NCBI RefSeq assembly: GCF_000003605.2
Contig: NW_003133344.1
Coordinates: forward strand, 805,343-849,161
Reading direction: 5' to 3'
DNA: 43,819 bases
Origin: Saccoglossus kowalevskii
Lineage: Eukaryota > Hemichordata > Enteropneusta > Harrimaniidae
This document shows positions 1-15,066 of the stretch, in pieces; the stretch's first letter is position 1; every line of letters starts with the position of its first letter. Below the pieces are notes generated by a model. The model was not told the origin of the DNA, ran no database searches, and was given only the letters and a program-made list of their open reading frames with translations. The position numbers and the translations under genes were made by a program.

Positions 1-252
<252 letters not shown>

Positions 253-3200
253 CTAAGATCGAACGAAAAACAACGAACGTGGCCGATGAACAATGAGAGT
301 AGTTGATTATCACAGAATAAAGGAATCAGAAACATGGCTCTGCCTGAAACAGTGAATTACCTATACCACGGTATGCAACACACAGCTATGGGAATAAATA
401 TAAATACATCCACATAACACATATTACAATTTTTTTCTTCATTTCTGTTTTTGAAGATTACAAATCTAAAATTAGAACGTCTTTCCATCTAGTATCAATC
501 AATAACGCATGCTGATTGAAAGGTTCCCTGTTAGTGGTAAACAATTTCTTGTTGCTGATGAGAAACGAACTATAGTGTATATATCAGCCTGAGCTACCTC
601 GGCTTAACACAACAGAATCCACACAATTTATCTAATGGACCACGCTGCATTAAGTTTACTCCGCGGGGAGTAATCATCACGGCATCCTGAATTACACCCA
701 GCAATATACACTTTATTCAACAATTTCATGTTAGACATCCTGATTCTATCAATCGCTAACGAATTAAGATTAATGTATTGTCATCAACTTTACGCGGCAC
801 GCTGTAAACTAGTTTATAACCATGATTTCGGGGAAAGGTATATCCGTTATCACATCCTGTCGCGGTGTATCGTTTTCTACGGATACAACGCTGTGATTGA
901 TGATGGCAAATTCCTCGACAGGAATGATGTTTTTTTATTGTGTAGATACTCTCGGTATCCAAGGAGGTGCGTGGAATGCTACACATCTTCATTTGATTGG
1001 ATTCTATACGTAGGTGGGGTTCAGGGCGAGTCAGGAACATCTCATGACAATATCTTGAAAATGAAACGTAATTTAAAGAAACTGTATTGACCCAGTTATC
1101 AATTTGCGACATTTTCCAATTTTGTTAATAATTCCAACAAGTGTAGCCTCAATGATGCAATAATGGTGCATGGGAACCACTTCGTTATGGGAATCATCAG
1201 TAGCAGTACTTATCTAACACGGTGACCCAAGTCTTCTAAGTCATCGTGTTGTACACGTCTACCGCCGTATCATGGTAACTGAGTTACAAATAACAATTCC
1301 GTTGTCACCGCAATACACATTAGAAACAGTGACCTGTTCTCAAGTTCACGCTACAATTAAGCGATTTTTCATTCGACTATATATATATATATATGAAATC
1401 AACATTTCGCTTTCAAAATCAATCATCATAAGCCGTGACCCTTGCGATAATTTCACGGTCACCAATCACATGTCAAACTTGAGAAGCATAAATCAAAATT
1501 ACTGCCTCTGTTCGAAGAAACTGCGACGAAAGACCGGAATCGATTTTTCGCTCATTTTATTAAAAAGTGTCGAAAACAAAATGATCAATATTGCAGTGCG
1601 TTAGCAGGTGATATTTGATTTCTTGAGCTAAAGATACTTTTTGTAGATCACTGACATTTATTCGAATGTGCAGCGCGCTGTTCATGCTGAACTCTACATG
1701 AAACCGACATGATGAAAGATACACCGGAAATTTCAGAAGACAACGTTGCACAATACAATGCATCTAATTGTATGTAAATAGTGACAGCACGCGCATCGCA
1801 TCGAATGTTGTCGAATTGTAGCATCTGTGCAAACAACTTCACAGAGCATTAAAACACACAAATTGTATTCTGCTTTCAAACTAATTCCGTTCGGGAAAAA
1901 ATTATGAAAAACTTCAAGTAAGTTTTAGATATTTATCTGGAATAGCAAGTAATAGACTAATGATTGGTGGGATGTATTAAACGGGATTTGAAGAATACGG
2001 ACTCAGATGATGTTGAAAGATCGACGACCCTCCTCGTCTAAGCCAGAAGGAAGCATATAATACTGAATAGTTAAGTACGGCTTCGACAACAAGGGTATCA
2101 TTGAGCTCCTGTGAGAATAATATGGAAAACAAATTAAACTGTGCTGTTGATGCGACAACGTGAAATCAAACTATGAACAGTGTAGTGAACGCACACCTTA
2201 CCTTTCAATTTCTCAGTGTCGTTGTCTATGTATTAGCGCACGTCACTCGAATGGTTACAATGATTTCACAAGACGGCACGGTGCAAGCAGTCCTAAGGCC
2301 AGTCGAAAGCTGTAGTTTGTAGCAAGTATGGCACGCATTTATAGGGCAGAGCTCCTCAAGTGAGCGTCGAAACCCCTTAGCCACGGGAAAATGAATCCTT
2401 CGTTATCTTCACGTTTCAATGACCAGGCATTGTTTACCAACGCTGAGTAGAAATTTATCAACCGACTTAGGGGTGCTTCATGAAGTCATGCGCTGACGTT
2501 AACAGTTATTTAATAGCAATTTGGGGGACGTAGCAAGTTAGTGAATAATTGGTTGGCATTTCGCACTTGCTTGACGGGAGACATATTTGTTTCATCCTAA
2601 CGTTTGATTTAAACCCTCAAACAGGAAAAGCATAACGAAAAGACATTTTGAAGAGAGGCTCTTCATACTGCTACAGAGCTAAAACTGGAGTACTCTTTAT
2701 CTCAGTGATGACTACAAGGAGAGGTGGAGCCCCATTTTCATGAGATTGAGCACCAATTATGTCTACTTGTACATTTCTAACGTAAAACGGGGAGGTCTGA
2801 GAATGAGAATCAGCTATGTAATCATCAATTAAAATAAAAAAACGCGATGTATTTTAAACAATAACTAAGTCTAATGGAGATCAACCAACATGGCTCGCCC
2901 ACAATTTCAAAGAATTTGTCTACTGAGAAATATTATCCCTTATATTAAACACATGTGTGGTATTTGATTTTTGATTTTTTAATTAAAATAACATATTCAT
3001 ACCATACACGAATATACGTTTGTTTTTCATTATCATGTAAATAATCAAAGTTTTGTGATTTTTTCTTACATAAGTTAATTGAATAAATTGATGATGATAT
3101 CACGTGAATTCGCCAGAAAATTGATAAAAAGATAAAAGGAAGAAGTTTGAGCATACACATCCTTTGTCCAAATTACTACATTTTCGAAAACAACAACATT

Positions 3201-6200
3201 AGTTGTTTTAAAATCCCCAGAGTTCGGTTTATTATGAAATTATTTTTTTCTCCTGTTCCTCTCCTAACAAGGTTTCGATAATGCTGATGGGTATGGTCTA
3301 CCACAAGGGTACAACTTTCATACCTGAGGCAGGACGTATTCCTTTCTGCGCAATATATGTATTACCTTACAAATTATATCACCCTATCCGTAATTACCAG
3401 TTGGAATCTTCTTGTGTTTCACGAATAATGCCTTTTAGGGGTAATCTTTGCCAGTAGCTATTCGAAAGAAGAAATATAACGCGCGGATATATCTGATACT
3501 CTGTACTCTTCACTGCCGAACTGTTGAAGTCACGAAGAGGTTAAATACAATGAATAGATTTTTCGAAATCAGATCATCGTTCTTACGATAGTTCGGTATT
3601 CCAACATGATGGCAGGTTCCAACTTAACATTGTAAGGTGGACAATCAGTCACCACGAGGAAGGAAAGCATGGGGTTGGTGGTCGTCAAATATAGTCTATA
3701 TACACCCATAAAATAAGCATCTGTTAACAAGAATAGGCGCTTGACATTTCTCGTTGAATACTTTCTGGGAAGGTAATTTCCGTGGACGCATAGTAGGTCG
3801 TATCAAAGAAGCAATCTCACTTCTCATGTTGCCGCATTGTCACGTGGAATAAAGAAAACGTTAACAGAGTTCATCCTCGCAGTCATTTCAAACCGAAAAT
3901 AATGTCGATGAGTTTCTTCTTGACCCAAATGATTACCTGTGCCAAGAAATTGCGATTCCAGATTGTGAAATTACAATATGTTTGTTATAATTTTTGATAA
4001 TAGTTAATATAATGCGTTCACAGTTTATTATATTTTGTTGTTATAGTTCAATATTCACGGTCATATGAGAACGAAATGTGTACTTCGTAAGTAAAGATGG
4101 CATGATGACAAATGAAATATATGTGAATGTTGTGGTTTGTAACAGTCAATAAAATACGACGACAGATTTGATATGTTGTTGCTACTACATGCAATTGTCT
4201 CGGTCACTTTAATGACTGTTAATTAGCAGTACTGGTCAGAATGACGTAATTATGTTTACTATAGATTCAATGTTATTCATGGTAAATGAACCGCGACAGT
4301 CATGCACTACTTATTATTTGGGCGCAATGTACATTTCGTGTCGTTCATATCGTCGTAACATTGTTGCTTTCAACTACCTTTGGAAGGCAACATATTCTCT
4401 TTCATGTCGTATTTCAGAGTGTGTTTCTCTGTGTTGATTACGCCGTCATACATGAATTTGTTGGTTTAATCAATAACGTCTTCAGAACTATGTCATGTTT
4501 TTCTTTTTTAATATGTTTACTATCGAAGTGAGTAATCTGTCAATGGTTTAAAATCAACACGTCATCATATACGTCACATTTTTCTAATGAAAACGTTTTG
4601 TTGGGTAACAAAAAGAATGTGTTGCTTGTTTTTTAAACACTTTCAGGGCCTGGGGAGTTAAGCCCCGGGACACGACATTGAAAAAGTCGATTGGATGATT
4701 AATCGTTGAAGTGTAAAATCATGTAATATTTATATTATGCTGAAAAGTCATATTAATATGTGTGTATACGTAGGACAATAATTCATTAGCACCATATTAT
4801 AAAGAAATAATAATGACTCTCTTCGTTTTGTGTACCCACAATCTACATATAATGTTTTCGCCTATTATATACATGTTATAAATGCATGTTGTATTTTGTT
4901 ATTTTTATTACAAGTGATATGAAACGGCATTATTGTAAAACTAAGGTATTGATAATATTCTGGGATAAATGTGCCATTAAGGCAAACAACATCTCAGTGA
5001 ACGATGGGTTCAGGCTCAACTCTCAATTCATCACAAATCGTTAGACTCACCTGGAGTGTAGAATGAAAAAAAGAATACCTCGTCGAACGTCTTTGAGTTG
5101 CTACCCCCAAATTATGATTATTATTTGTCGGCAAGTGAGGAAGCTGACATCTTGTAGCTAACCTTTGCTAAGGTGTTTAAGGGTGTACAATAATTAACAT
5201 GGATGACTGCCATAAATTCAAAATGTTGATTTTCGATCTTGATTTTTGAAGAAAATACATATAACACTGTTACTCTCAACGTAGCTAGTATTCGAGTTCA
5301 AAATTAGGAAATACACGTGCATCTCTGTTCGTCACAAGTACGTATAATAAGTTAATCGGTCTACTGTAATCTTGTGTGACCGCTGTGGTTGGCATCTTAG
5401 TCAAACATTCCACACAAAAAATGCTTCCTTCTACAGCCTTTTGTTGAAAGAAGGAACAACATAGACAACTTAGAAGACAATTACGATCAAATTCAAGACT
5501 GAGATTTAGTCACAAAGCAGAGAAATTTCACCCTGCAGACTCTCAAGATACTTTATTAACAAATACACAATTGAAACACAAATATAAATATTAAGCACAA
5601 AATGCACAGAATGGACACATCATATGGCAAATTGAACAACGCAGTTTTAATATAAATTGAACTCCAGGACCTGAAGACACCACTACAACATAGCTAACAC
5701 AACATGTTCCAACTCTGTTGAAAAAAAATCATTCAAAGTCCCGTCAATATTTATAGCATACTGATGATGTCATTGTAGATATACTTTGTACAACACATCG
5801 TCAAACGTAATGTAACGATTTAGTTACGATCCTGACAAGACTATATGAACAATATATATATTTATATTCATCTAAGTATTATGTGGCCATGTGATTCTAC
5901 ATAGATAAGTTTAGAAAATGTGCGTTCACAAATATGTTTACTGAATTTATATATATCAAGTGTAGCGGGGGAAAGCAATGAATGCTCTCAGCTAGACCAG
6001 TATGGATAGTCGTCACACGTTAATGCATTAATTGGTGTTTTGTCTTGATGACCTCGCAAAAGGAAACGCTCACCACTTCATTGGTAAACCTTAAACATAT
6101 TGGACTAGATCAGCGCAACGTTAATCCCATGTATATATAATTTTTGGGATTATTAATATTATTATATTTGTTCTATTTCGTTGCGCATCCGTACAATGTT

Positions 6201-7498
6201 CTCTGAAACCCATTATCAATGGTTATTTACAATGACAGTCATTTAACAATTTTGTTTTTCAAAGAGATTTGTTAAACAAGCATAGTGGAATATTAAACAC
6301 AGACTACAAAGGAGGTCGCAATAAAGGAAACCTAGTCACCGCTGATTGAAAGAGGACAACATAATGATGGAAGTAATACAGCGTGCCCGTCTCGGGGCTA
6401 TGGCTGCATAAGTAAAAGAAGCTTGTTTTTCACGGCAATTCGTCAAATTAAAAAAAAGCGACTTGAAGTGTGTGTGGATGCGGATGTCAGTTTGGTGGTG
6501 ACTATATGAACTGTATAATTAAAAAAAAGTAAATTGGGTGTCAGTGCCTGATTTATTATGGTTGTGAATTACCTCGTAATTACGTACAAGAAATCACACG
6601 TAATGCCCTTTTGAATATCTCACAATCATTAACCAATTGCACATTTTTATGATTAACACACGCTTAGATGGGAGGCAATTTCGCTTCTGTTGCTAATTAA
6701 TGAATTAGCGTTAGTATGCGTGGGGAAAAACATACGAATCGAACTATGATCGTTTCATTATTTTCTGAAGCCTGCTCGAATGGTTTTCAACTGAAGATGT
6801 TGTATATCACAGTCAAGTAAAATTATTAGATCCATCTTCATCGACCCTTCACATACAGCATATGTTATATAATGTTATATAAGTTGTTCGTGCTTAAACC
6901 GCGGCAATTTGCTGGAATTAATTTCTACTCGAAGCTAAAATAATACTAATATTAATAAAACATCTGTGCCTGTTTGCACAAATACGGATTGACAAATCAT
7001 GCTGAACTACAAGAGAGAGAAAAAGGGGGAGATCATTGTCACGAGAAAACGGCGTCAAACTGATTTGATCGGTATATATTTTTCAAATAGTTCTGGGAAT
7101 CATTTTACGGTTGAATAATAAATAGAAGGTGTAATTAATTGCTCCATCAAGTATGGATCGATCGTCACAGCGGACGATATTATAAGAAAACGAAGGCCAT
7201 TAAAAGTACATTGCAATTCGCATGTGATATTAGTTTGTATTTATTAATAACTTTTCTTAAAAATAGACAATGACAAACTACTAAATTGTATAGGTTTCTG
7301 CCTGTAAAGATGGCTGCACGTGTTCACGATGTATTGTCGATATTAGTAAATTCTAATATAGGGTTTCAACTGTACAATATTGATTTCCGCCCAAGACAAA
7401 TGAAGGTATATTGAATATTGTACGTCCTTTTTACAATTGTGACCCTTTTCATACTCAATTTCCTGTAAATATATTCTGTATTTTTATATCTCGAGTAA
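253..7498. other. Gene-free AT-rich stretch
   Basis: I see no supported gene. Small structures are a 7-bp-arm inverted repeat TTACTCC/GGAGTAA at 656-673, a short (TA)n at 1378-1394, and a 10-bp direct duplication of ATGTTATATA at 6862-6881. Positions 728-1112 are open on both strands (120 and 118 codons), but neither frame shows a recognisable domain and the length is near the chance maximum for a window of this size. Confidence 0.6.
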
Positions 7499-7559
<61 letters not shown>

Positions 7560-7560
7560 T
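7499..7560. repeat. (ATT)n trinucleotide microsatellite
   Basis: About 20 uninterrupted TTA/ATT units. On the plus strand it translates as a poly-leucine run inside an otherwise unsupported open frame, so it should not be read as a protein or membrane segment. Confidence 0.97.
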
Positions 7561-7756
7561 ATCTGTTGTATCTGTTATATCTGTTGGTGTTATCATATGA
7601 TATAAATTACTGTTATCGGAATTATATGTTAGTAAGGCAACATTTGCTTAACTCTGGCGGCGGTGGTGTTTTATAATAATACTGTTGAGTCTCAACAGCG
7701 TTATATTGGATTCAGAGAAAGGTCTAGACGCGATAATAACCCATCTCCTCATGCAT

Positions 7757-7793
7757 GTATAGTATAGTATAATATATATATATATATATATAT
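7757..7793. repeat. (AT)n microsatellite with TATAG-like lead-in
   Basis: A degenerate GTATA stretch passes into about eleven AT dinucleotides and ends at TATCATATC. Confidence 0.9.
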
Positions 7794-7799
7794 CATATC

Positions 7800-10700
7800 T
7801 ATATTTATACCCTGACAGAGGTTATCCACTTTGTGTGTTATAAATGCAAGGAGATATATATGATATGGTTGATTTATCCAATCGATGCAACAACCGTGTG
7901 AATCGCGGAAATGTTAGTTTTTACATAATTGACGCACGTGAGCGCATACCACCAAGATATACTAGACGTACTATTAAATACAGACATTGCTGGATTAATA
8001 CAGACCAACTAGTGTAAATATAGTGAGCGGGTTAACATTCTACATTCGGGTATTAAGGATCAAAATATTATAATCTTTAAATCATAATTTCAAGACATGA
8101 TTTATCAGTGATAACTAAAGAACGCCCACATTGATATCTCTACTAAACACAGCTACAACCCGTCATATTTGAGTATATCACAAAACTTGGCGACAATTTA
8201 AGAAAGTTTTTATTTAGTAACTGACACCCAACATGTTCCTTGACCCAAGAAACACGGCACTGTTTGCTTGTCATGATTGATAAAAGTCCCGCGACGGTGG
8301 AATTAGTCTCATTCAAATACCATTATTTAAATTTTGGAATTGATATGATCTTTCCGGTTCGTCAGGATCTCAGTGATAGTGATCGATAGTACATAGATAC
8401 AGTCGTAATCACTACAGCGGGGTTTAGTTAATGACATGTATCGGAAGCAACGTCAGGACAATGAAATCATCGTTAGTCACTCACTCAGATCCATGCTGAA
8501 TAACATCATTTATTTTTGTGTCAGATAGAACGCATCTGTTTGTTGTCGTATCTTCAACAAAATGATATTGCGCCATGGATGGGCGCGTCATTCAAGGAGG
8601 CATGCTCGTGACGTCTTCCAGGGTGTATCACATCTGAATTGCCAGCGAAGTGGTAAAGCACAACTTCTAATATATTACATCGTATTTTACTCACGTTGCA
8701 TACGTCGCACGGGACCCATATCGAACGTAATTACTCGCAGCTACCACCACCATTTAAACATTATACATCACACGAGATGAATATAATTTATGCGTCGTGT
8801 TTAGTGTGCGCATGCGATTTATTAGCAACACCACGTGCGAATTCGTTTCATAAAAGTTGACAATTAACAACCCTGGGGAGGGGGGTGGGGCGAAAACTAT
8901 TGTGCACATTATTTTTCTTCACCTGGTTTTGAGCTTTATTTGCATCCACACGAAAATATTGTTTTTTTTATTTTTGTTGGATCTTGTTTTTTTTAAGGAA
9001 ACACAAATGTACATTGTAGTATACGCGCTGTAGTCGATTAGGCAACATCAACCCTGTTACAAAATGGCGTAGACAAACAGACGAAGTTGAACTAGAATTA
9101 TGTTGTTCGTAGATTTGAACGGATAATAGTACCGCATTCGTATCTTTGACATTTTATGGTAAGATGCGTCATGCGATATCCTGCTTCAAAGTTTGTTGGG
9201 AATTAGCATTTGTATTCGGTGTATCATTCACCACGAACTTCTGACTGTAGTACATAGAAGACTTTTTCGGTCAAATGAATGCAATTCGGTTCAATTCAAT
9301 TGATTGAAAATTACAACCACTACCATCGTACGAAACCAATAATGGCGATAGAAGATAACGCAACTGAGGGAAATCAACCACTGGCAATACGCGCACATAA
9401 TCAGAAACAGATGGTTCACCGTAATCTCATTACCGTCCACTCAATGAGCTTTCGTAAAATTCCAACTCACGATTCAAACACATTCAGTTTACAAAATTTA
9501 ATCACAACTAACACAGAATAGAGTATCTGCATTGTTGTTTGTCTTTTAAGTTAAAATCATATCGACGTGTTTTAATTACTGACCACGCTAAAAATATATA
9601 ATTGTTCTCAAAGCTGTAACTGGAATACAATGGTGAACATTTGAAAGGAATTCATGCGTGATCATTGATCATACAAGGTTACGTAAATGTGGTTTTGATT
9701 CACACTGGTATAAAAGAACACTATTGGGAGTGCGGGGATACGATTCTATAATTTTAAACTCAGCTTTTGTTTCTCGGCCCATATAGTGATTCGACTGAAT
9801 ATTAAATTCATAATATGTTTTAGTCAGATTTTTGCGAAGTGATAGCTTGGTATCTACTCAAAATAATCTGTTCGCCGCAAATTGCTGATACATGCCGTGA
9901 TTATTTATATATAATCGATTCGCATGTCCCATGCACATATTACATCTGTAATGCCACTGACTAATAGACCCTTAAACGAGAAAAGATTACTCGTGTGTAG
10001 GGTGTATTTTGTTCTGAATCATGCACAAATGAAACTGAGAGAAGTTACCTAACCATCTATACATTAACATGTCGTTGGATTTATATTGATTTTGGATAAT
10101 TATGTCAAAATAAAATTTAAAAAAAATTAAAAAAAAACATTGATAATATACCGTCTAACCGATTTGAATAATTGTGAACGTGTGAATGTATTTATAGTAA
10201 CCGTAATTCATGTGGTCAAAAACAAACGAAAATGAAAATACAATGAAAATGAACCTTTTGCATACTTTTCACTCATCCCCCTTCCCTAGTGTCACACATT
10301 GTTACATATTATATCATCACTCACGTGATTATGGGTTTTCTATTTTGATTTGATTTTGACGCGGAGTGATATAAGACAGATGCATCATATGACGCAGGAT
10401 GTGCTAACTCTTTTCCAAACACCTGATCACTTCGTAGCTGTAATGCCTGAAATAGTTCTCGCTTAGATCTGATCATGCATTGTATGTAGTGTGGTCGATT
10501 GTTGTTTTGTTTTATTTGGTTGTTGTGTGTTATATGTTACGAAAAGATGTGTAAGGGATTTATTACAGTTGCAGAATTAAAGATTTTAATATTTAATTTT
10601 AATAGTTTGATGTCACATTTTATCTGAATCTGAGTGAGATTTAATGTGTTCTGCGATACCACATGTATACTGAGACCTCTTACATGCTTTCTACTTGACA

Positions 10701-11542
10701 CCGTATATCGCAATCTGACAATCTGGAGTTTAAGTTTCAAACAAATATTATCTGCACAATTTCCTGTTGGCGAACATTACAAACTCTCTTCAATGTTAAA
10801 GCAAAATTTAAGTGCGTTTGACAAACGATTGTTTACATTACCCGGGGAGAAACCGTTTTGGAATGACGTCATCCTGTGTTTTCCATAAAGACGACAACGT
10901 TAACACTGATTGCCTTCAATACGAAATTATGTAAGTAGGCATTATTGTTTTACTTTCATATAGCTTATAAGTGTTATACTGGTGTAATTCAGATTCACGC
11001 AACACGGTTATATTCACGGGCCGCTCTATTCATGTGTATCATGGGCTTTGATGAAAGAAATGCCACAGAACGTTGAAATAAATTATTATTGTTAATTTAG
11101 GGTGAAGTTATATTTGTCTCTTTCTATTCTGCTCTTTCCGCTGCTTTTCTTCTCCATGTTTGTTTATTTAGAGTTTATTGTTACTGATTACAACTTTATT
11201 CAAATTATAATTATAATCCTTGAGTAATTTCTAAATTTAAACTGTTTGTGGACTGTCAATACACATTCGCACGCAAAATACCAGCACTGAATGCCACGAA
11301 AAAAAAACTTCTATTCCCATTAAAATGCGAAGAGAAAAAAGATACACTAGAAAATATATATAGTCGTTCAATGGGTACTTTCTTTCAAAAAACGGAATGT
11401 GGTGAGTATCTCTTCAATGGGAACATTGGAGTTAAATGGTGTTGTAAACTCACCAAAAGGCTCCAAAAGTTTCGCTTATATCAGATTTTGTGAAAACAAA
11501 CACACGGCAGTGCTCTGTGAGGCTGTTATTACATAATTTTCC
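7800..11542. other. Gene-free stretch with one dispersed-repeat copy
   Basis: No gene is supported. The stretch holds copy A of the three-member repeat family (8660-8756), a G-rich run at 8875-8891 made of tracts of 4, 6 and 4 G, and an A-rich tract at about 10106-10138. It ends at an assembly gap. Confidence 0.55.
8660..8756 (+). repeat. Dispersed repeat family, copy A
   Basis: This shares with 27223-27334 (+) and 23515-23627 (-) a block centred on GGGACCCATATCGAAC. The upstream part CGTATTTTACTCACGTTGCA and the downstream CGCAGC also align. The three copies are roughly 70-80% similar by eye, so the family is old. No terminal repeats or target duplications were found, so its class is unknown. 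Confidence 0.6.
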
Positions 11543-11883
11543 NNNNNNNNNNNNNNNNNNNNNNNNNNNNNNNNNNNNNNNNNNNNNNNNNNNNNNNNNN
11601 NNNNNNNNNNNNNNNNNNNNNNNNNNNNNNNNNNNNNNNNNNNNNNNNNNNNNNNNNNNNNNNNNNNNNNNNNNNNNNNNNNNNNNNNNNNNNNNNNNNN
11701 NNNNNNNNNNNNNNNNNNNNNNNNNNNNNNNNNNNNNNNNNNNNNNNNNNNNNNNNNNNNNNNNNNNNNNNNNNNNNNNNNNNNNNNNNNNNNNNNNNNN
11801 NNNNNNNNNNNNNNNNNNNNNNNNNNNNNNNNNNNNNNNNNNNNNNNNNNNNNNNNNNNNNNNNNNNNNNNNNNNNNNNNNNN
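11543..11883. other. Assembly gap (341 N)
   Basis: A run of 341 N. The flanks (ACATAATTTTCC on the left, AAACTTGGGAAAAG on the right) share no obvious overlap. Open frames that seem to cross this interval are artefacts of translating N. Confidence 1.
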
Positions 11884-14803
11884 AAACTTGGGAAAAGCTA
11901 ATAGACATATAATGTGGATAGTGCAAAATGTTGAGAATGACAATGGCGCTCAAAATTTAGATCTGTTGCACCCTTTTATTTTGTTTATTTCAGAAGATGA
12001 ATAAATACTAGTTTATACAACTATTTAATCTATGTTGTTTATATACTATTTAATATTTTCTGGTAACATTTTTTAAAACTTTTCTTGGGAGCGATTCTTT
12101 TTCCACATCATAAAGTAAAAAAAAGTAGTAGATGTATGATAAATAATATGAGGTTATATAGCTATATAAAATATATAAAAAAAATGTTTGATTCTTTAAT
12201 AAATATTTATATCGACTCTCGAGTGTGAATACATTACTGATTTATTGAGTCAATATGATCATATTATTTTAGTTGTAATCTCATATGAATAAGATCGTAT
12301 CTTAAATCCATATATGGGTACGAAACCAACAGCGATTCATCCATATGGTTGAGATATAATTTCCGTAATTGCGGTAACGTGAAATGCATTATACCCAACA
12401 TACACCTGTGTAAATTACAATGGCGCGTGGTTTAGACTCTGAAAACTAGCCTCAATATAAGTCTCTGCAAAAAGAAATAGGGTGTACAGTAGTTTGAATG
12501 TCAAGTAGACAGTACCCCCTGGGTAATGTTATGTGATCTACAGCTTAATATGAACCAATGTTAGATGAAAAGATCGACAGCAAATTTCAATATCTTATGT
12601 CACATGTACATTATCTGAAACGATTTATTACGGTTACTTATGTAAATATTGACAGCGAGAGAAAATCTAGGAATATATGTCAGGATAAACCTTTCAGATA
12701 GCGATCTTTGACTGAGAGAACATTTTCTGCATTTGGTTGTCTTTGCACACACGTGTATTGACATTCCATGTAAAAGATGGCTAGATCTGTTGTATCTCGC
12801 TCCCCGGTTCAGAAAAATTATAAATCGAATAATTTCCTAAGAAAATCCGCGGTGCAGGCCAGGTTAAAAAATGTCTGTGAAACTAATCTGTCGCGTGTGG
12901 GTTCATGGCAGTATAAAAAGCTCTTAAAGAAATCTACTTGTAAAGCAAAACGTTTCTTGTAACAGAATTAATGCAGTGTGACCGTGCTGCAATTAATTCG
13001 CATTGTAAAGTCGTTTTGCATTTGTAACGCGCATAACTTAATTACATAGATGGCTGTGAGCTAGGTAAGCGATACCGAACTGTTTGCCGAGATTTGTAAT
13101 TTTCTGACGGCCTTTGTTGTCTTCCGCTGTACTCTCCCTCTCTCATCAGCGCGTCTATGCTCATCACGAAGCGTATACATCAAATACGTCAATCATTCAC
13201 ATTCACTTCATCACTGGATTCAAATGAAGTTTTTTTTATAACAAGCAACAAGTAAACAGCAATTAGTGCGTGAATATAGCGTCCTTACCCGCAGTACGCC
13301 TCTTGAATATCGCGGACTTCTTGAGGTGACAAGTCAATCTCTCGACAAGCTACTCCAACTTCTAGCTGTCGATTTGATGAAGCGGGATAAACAGGAGATG
13401 ATGTTTAAAATAGACGTCTCGTTTTATCACGTGGTACAATGTGATTTATAGGCCGATGAGCGGTCCAGTCCCCTGATCATTGTTTGAGTCATTTTCATTG
13501 ACAGTTGCTCACCATTGATGTTGTCAGTAATTATATGTACGTGACAATATGCAATGTACACCTGATATAGACATTATATATATATATATTGCCATCATAT
13601 TCGAATGGAGAAATTGGGCAAGATTTCTTCGATATATTTGGGTATTACTGTAAATAGCAATATCTTGAAATATTTTAATATTTAGCGTAAACCATACGCC
13701 ATGGTGTGAGAAAACAACTACCTTCACGTGCACAGTGAACATACATACGTTTAGGTGAGAACGAATCATAAGTTATGTTCTAGCGTCAGAATCACTGTAC
13801 GTCAACCAGAATCGCGTTTACTTTGTATAGCGTTGTCATTGCTAATAGTGGAGCAAGTTCAAGTGCAAACTGCCACAAACGATTCTGTGAACGGTGTGTT
13901 CCTGCAATGAACAAAAATCTCTACACTGTAAGTTTTGTGGTTGCCTACGTGCTATTTGAAACTGTAACTTGTATTGCATCGTACGCAAATTTTTGTCTTT
14001 AGATAAATGTACAAAACTTAACGAAAGTTTATCAACACACAGTACATGCATAGCTGCTCAGTAGTTGTGAAATAGTTTATAAATTTCATGTTAATACCGT
14101 AAAATGTCTCTGGATAGAAGTGTAATCAGTTTATAAATTATAGTCATGTGACCGTCATCCGACTTATCATGGCCCACTTTCAAAACTCATACTGCATATT
14201 ATTGGTTCAAATCATACAATTCATTTGCATATTACCAACAAACATGGTTTACATATTACATGGTTTACATATTTTTTTAATACCATTCACAATGGAATTA
14301 AAATATTATCTCTTTATAAAACATAACGATTTGTTGTTGTAAACAATTTTAAATCTGCTTCTTTGGCTGAGGGAATTAGCAAGTTTTCTGAAAGCCATTT
14401 TGGAATATTGCACAAAAATTATTATTGGCGTTAGCATAAATTCTTATTTCGGACGTTGTTACATAAAAAAATCCACCACAAAAGTATGATAAAGTTGGGA
14501 AGTTGAAATTTTTTGGAAACTATTTAATGTGATATTGTGTTGTATTTGATGTTCTAATTTTGTCTTTATCAATTATGTGTTTTAGGGAATACATGATTAT
14601 GCTGCATTATGCAAACATGAAATTTGTATGTGATATGCTGTGAAATTATATGGAGATTAACGTTTCCTTGATTAGGCGGTGATGCTGTGCCTTTTTATGA
14701 TATCACGGTAATTTCTCCAATATTTAAATTATGTGGACATTTTCGTTGTGCACGCTATATTACATTAATGTGAAAAACATTGAACTCCACAATTGAGACA
14801 ATA
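11884..14803. other. Gene-free AT-rich stretch
   Basis: No gene is supported. There is TATA-like low-complexity sequence around 12157-12184, an (AT)n at 13574-13589, and a perfect tandem duplication of the 16-mer ACATGGTTTACATATT at 14242-14273. A long pyrimidine run ending in CAG at about 13122-13150 resembles a splice acceptor, but only about 34 open codons follow and no donor was seen. Confidence 0.5.
14242..14273. repeat. Perfect 2 x 16-bp tandem duplication
   Basis: Two adjacent identical copies of ACATGGTTTACATATT, probably replication slippage. Confidence 0.95.
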
Positions 14804-14804
14804 A

Positions 14805-14832
14805 CCCCCCCCCCCCCACACACACACACACA
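14805..14832. repeat. C13 homopolymer followed by (CA)8
   Basis: Thirteen consecutive C are followed by eight CA dinucleotides. Such compound tracts are prone to length errors in sequencing. Confidence 0.97.
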
Positions 14833-14935
14833 ACACCATTCTATATAAGGAGAAGGATCTCTATATGGCAACACATTATCGCGTCTATACTCTTCTTCGA
14901 ATATAATATGACGCTGAGAGGCAATCATTATTGCT

Positions 14936-15066
14936 GTTATAAATAACCACCATCAGAATTTCAAAAACAAATATTTAAATATTGGAGCTTTTTGTTGAAA
15001 TGAATTTACCTAAAAGTTGAAGTATACGTTATCGCGTGATAAAGTAAAACTATGACGTCATAAAAC
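14936..15066 (+). repeat. Composite GATA/CRE dispersed element, copy 1
   Basis: This aligns with 18238-18363. Both begin GTTATAAAT, pass a shared ATCAGAATT, and end in a core at 15029-15065. The core consists of TTATCGCGTGATAA (two inverted GATAA motifs) and CTATGACGTCATAAA (a perfect CRE palindrome TGACGTCA). The 36-bp core matches the other copy at 34 positions, while the flanks are much more diverged and contain indels. It may be a repeat remnant or a duplicated regulatory element. Confidence 0.65.

Noticed and set aside
728..1112. Overlapping 120-codon (+) and 118-codon (-) frames
   Set aside because: They are the longest gap-free frames, but about one of this length is expected by chance in a window of this size and composition. 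Neither shows a domain, and both strands are open over the same bases.
7411..7605. Frame with a long poly-leucine segment
   Set aside because: It is a translation of the ATT microsatellite.
8875..8891. G-quadruplex
   Set aside because: Tracts of 4, 6 and 4 G do not give four separate G3 runs with loops.
11450..11953. Three frames of 140-167 codons
   Set aside because: Most of their length is the N gap.
12777..12962. 61-codon basic ATG frame with a good start context
   Set aside because: It is Lys/Arg-rich and looks protein-like, but no homology, splice site, poly(A) signal or conservation evidence supports it.
13122..13252. Excellent pyrimidine tract plus CAG on the plus strand, with 34 open codons
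   Set aside because: There is no donor or continuation, and one acceptor-like site is expected by chance in 43 kb.
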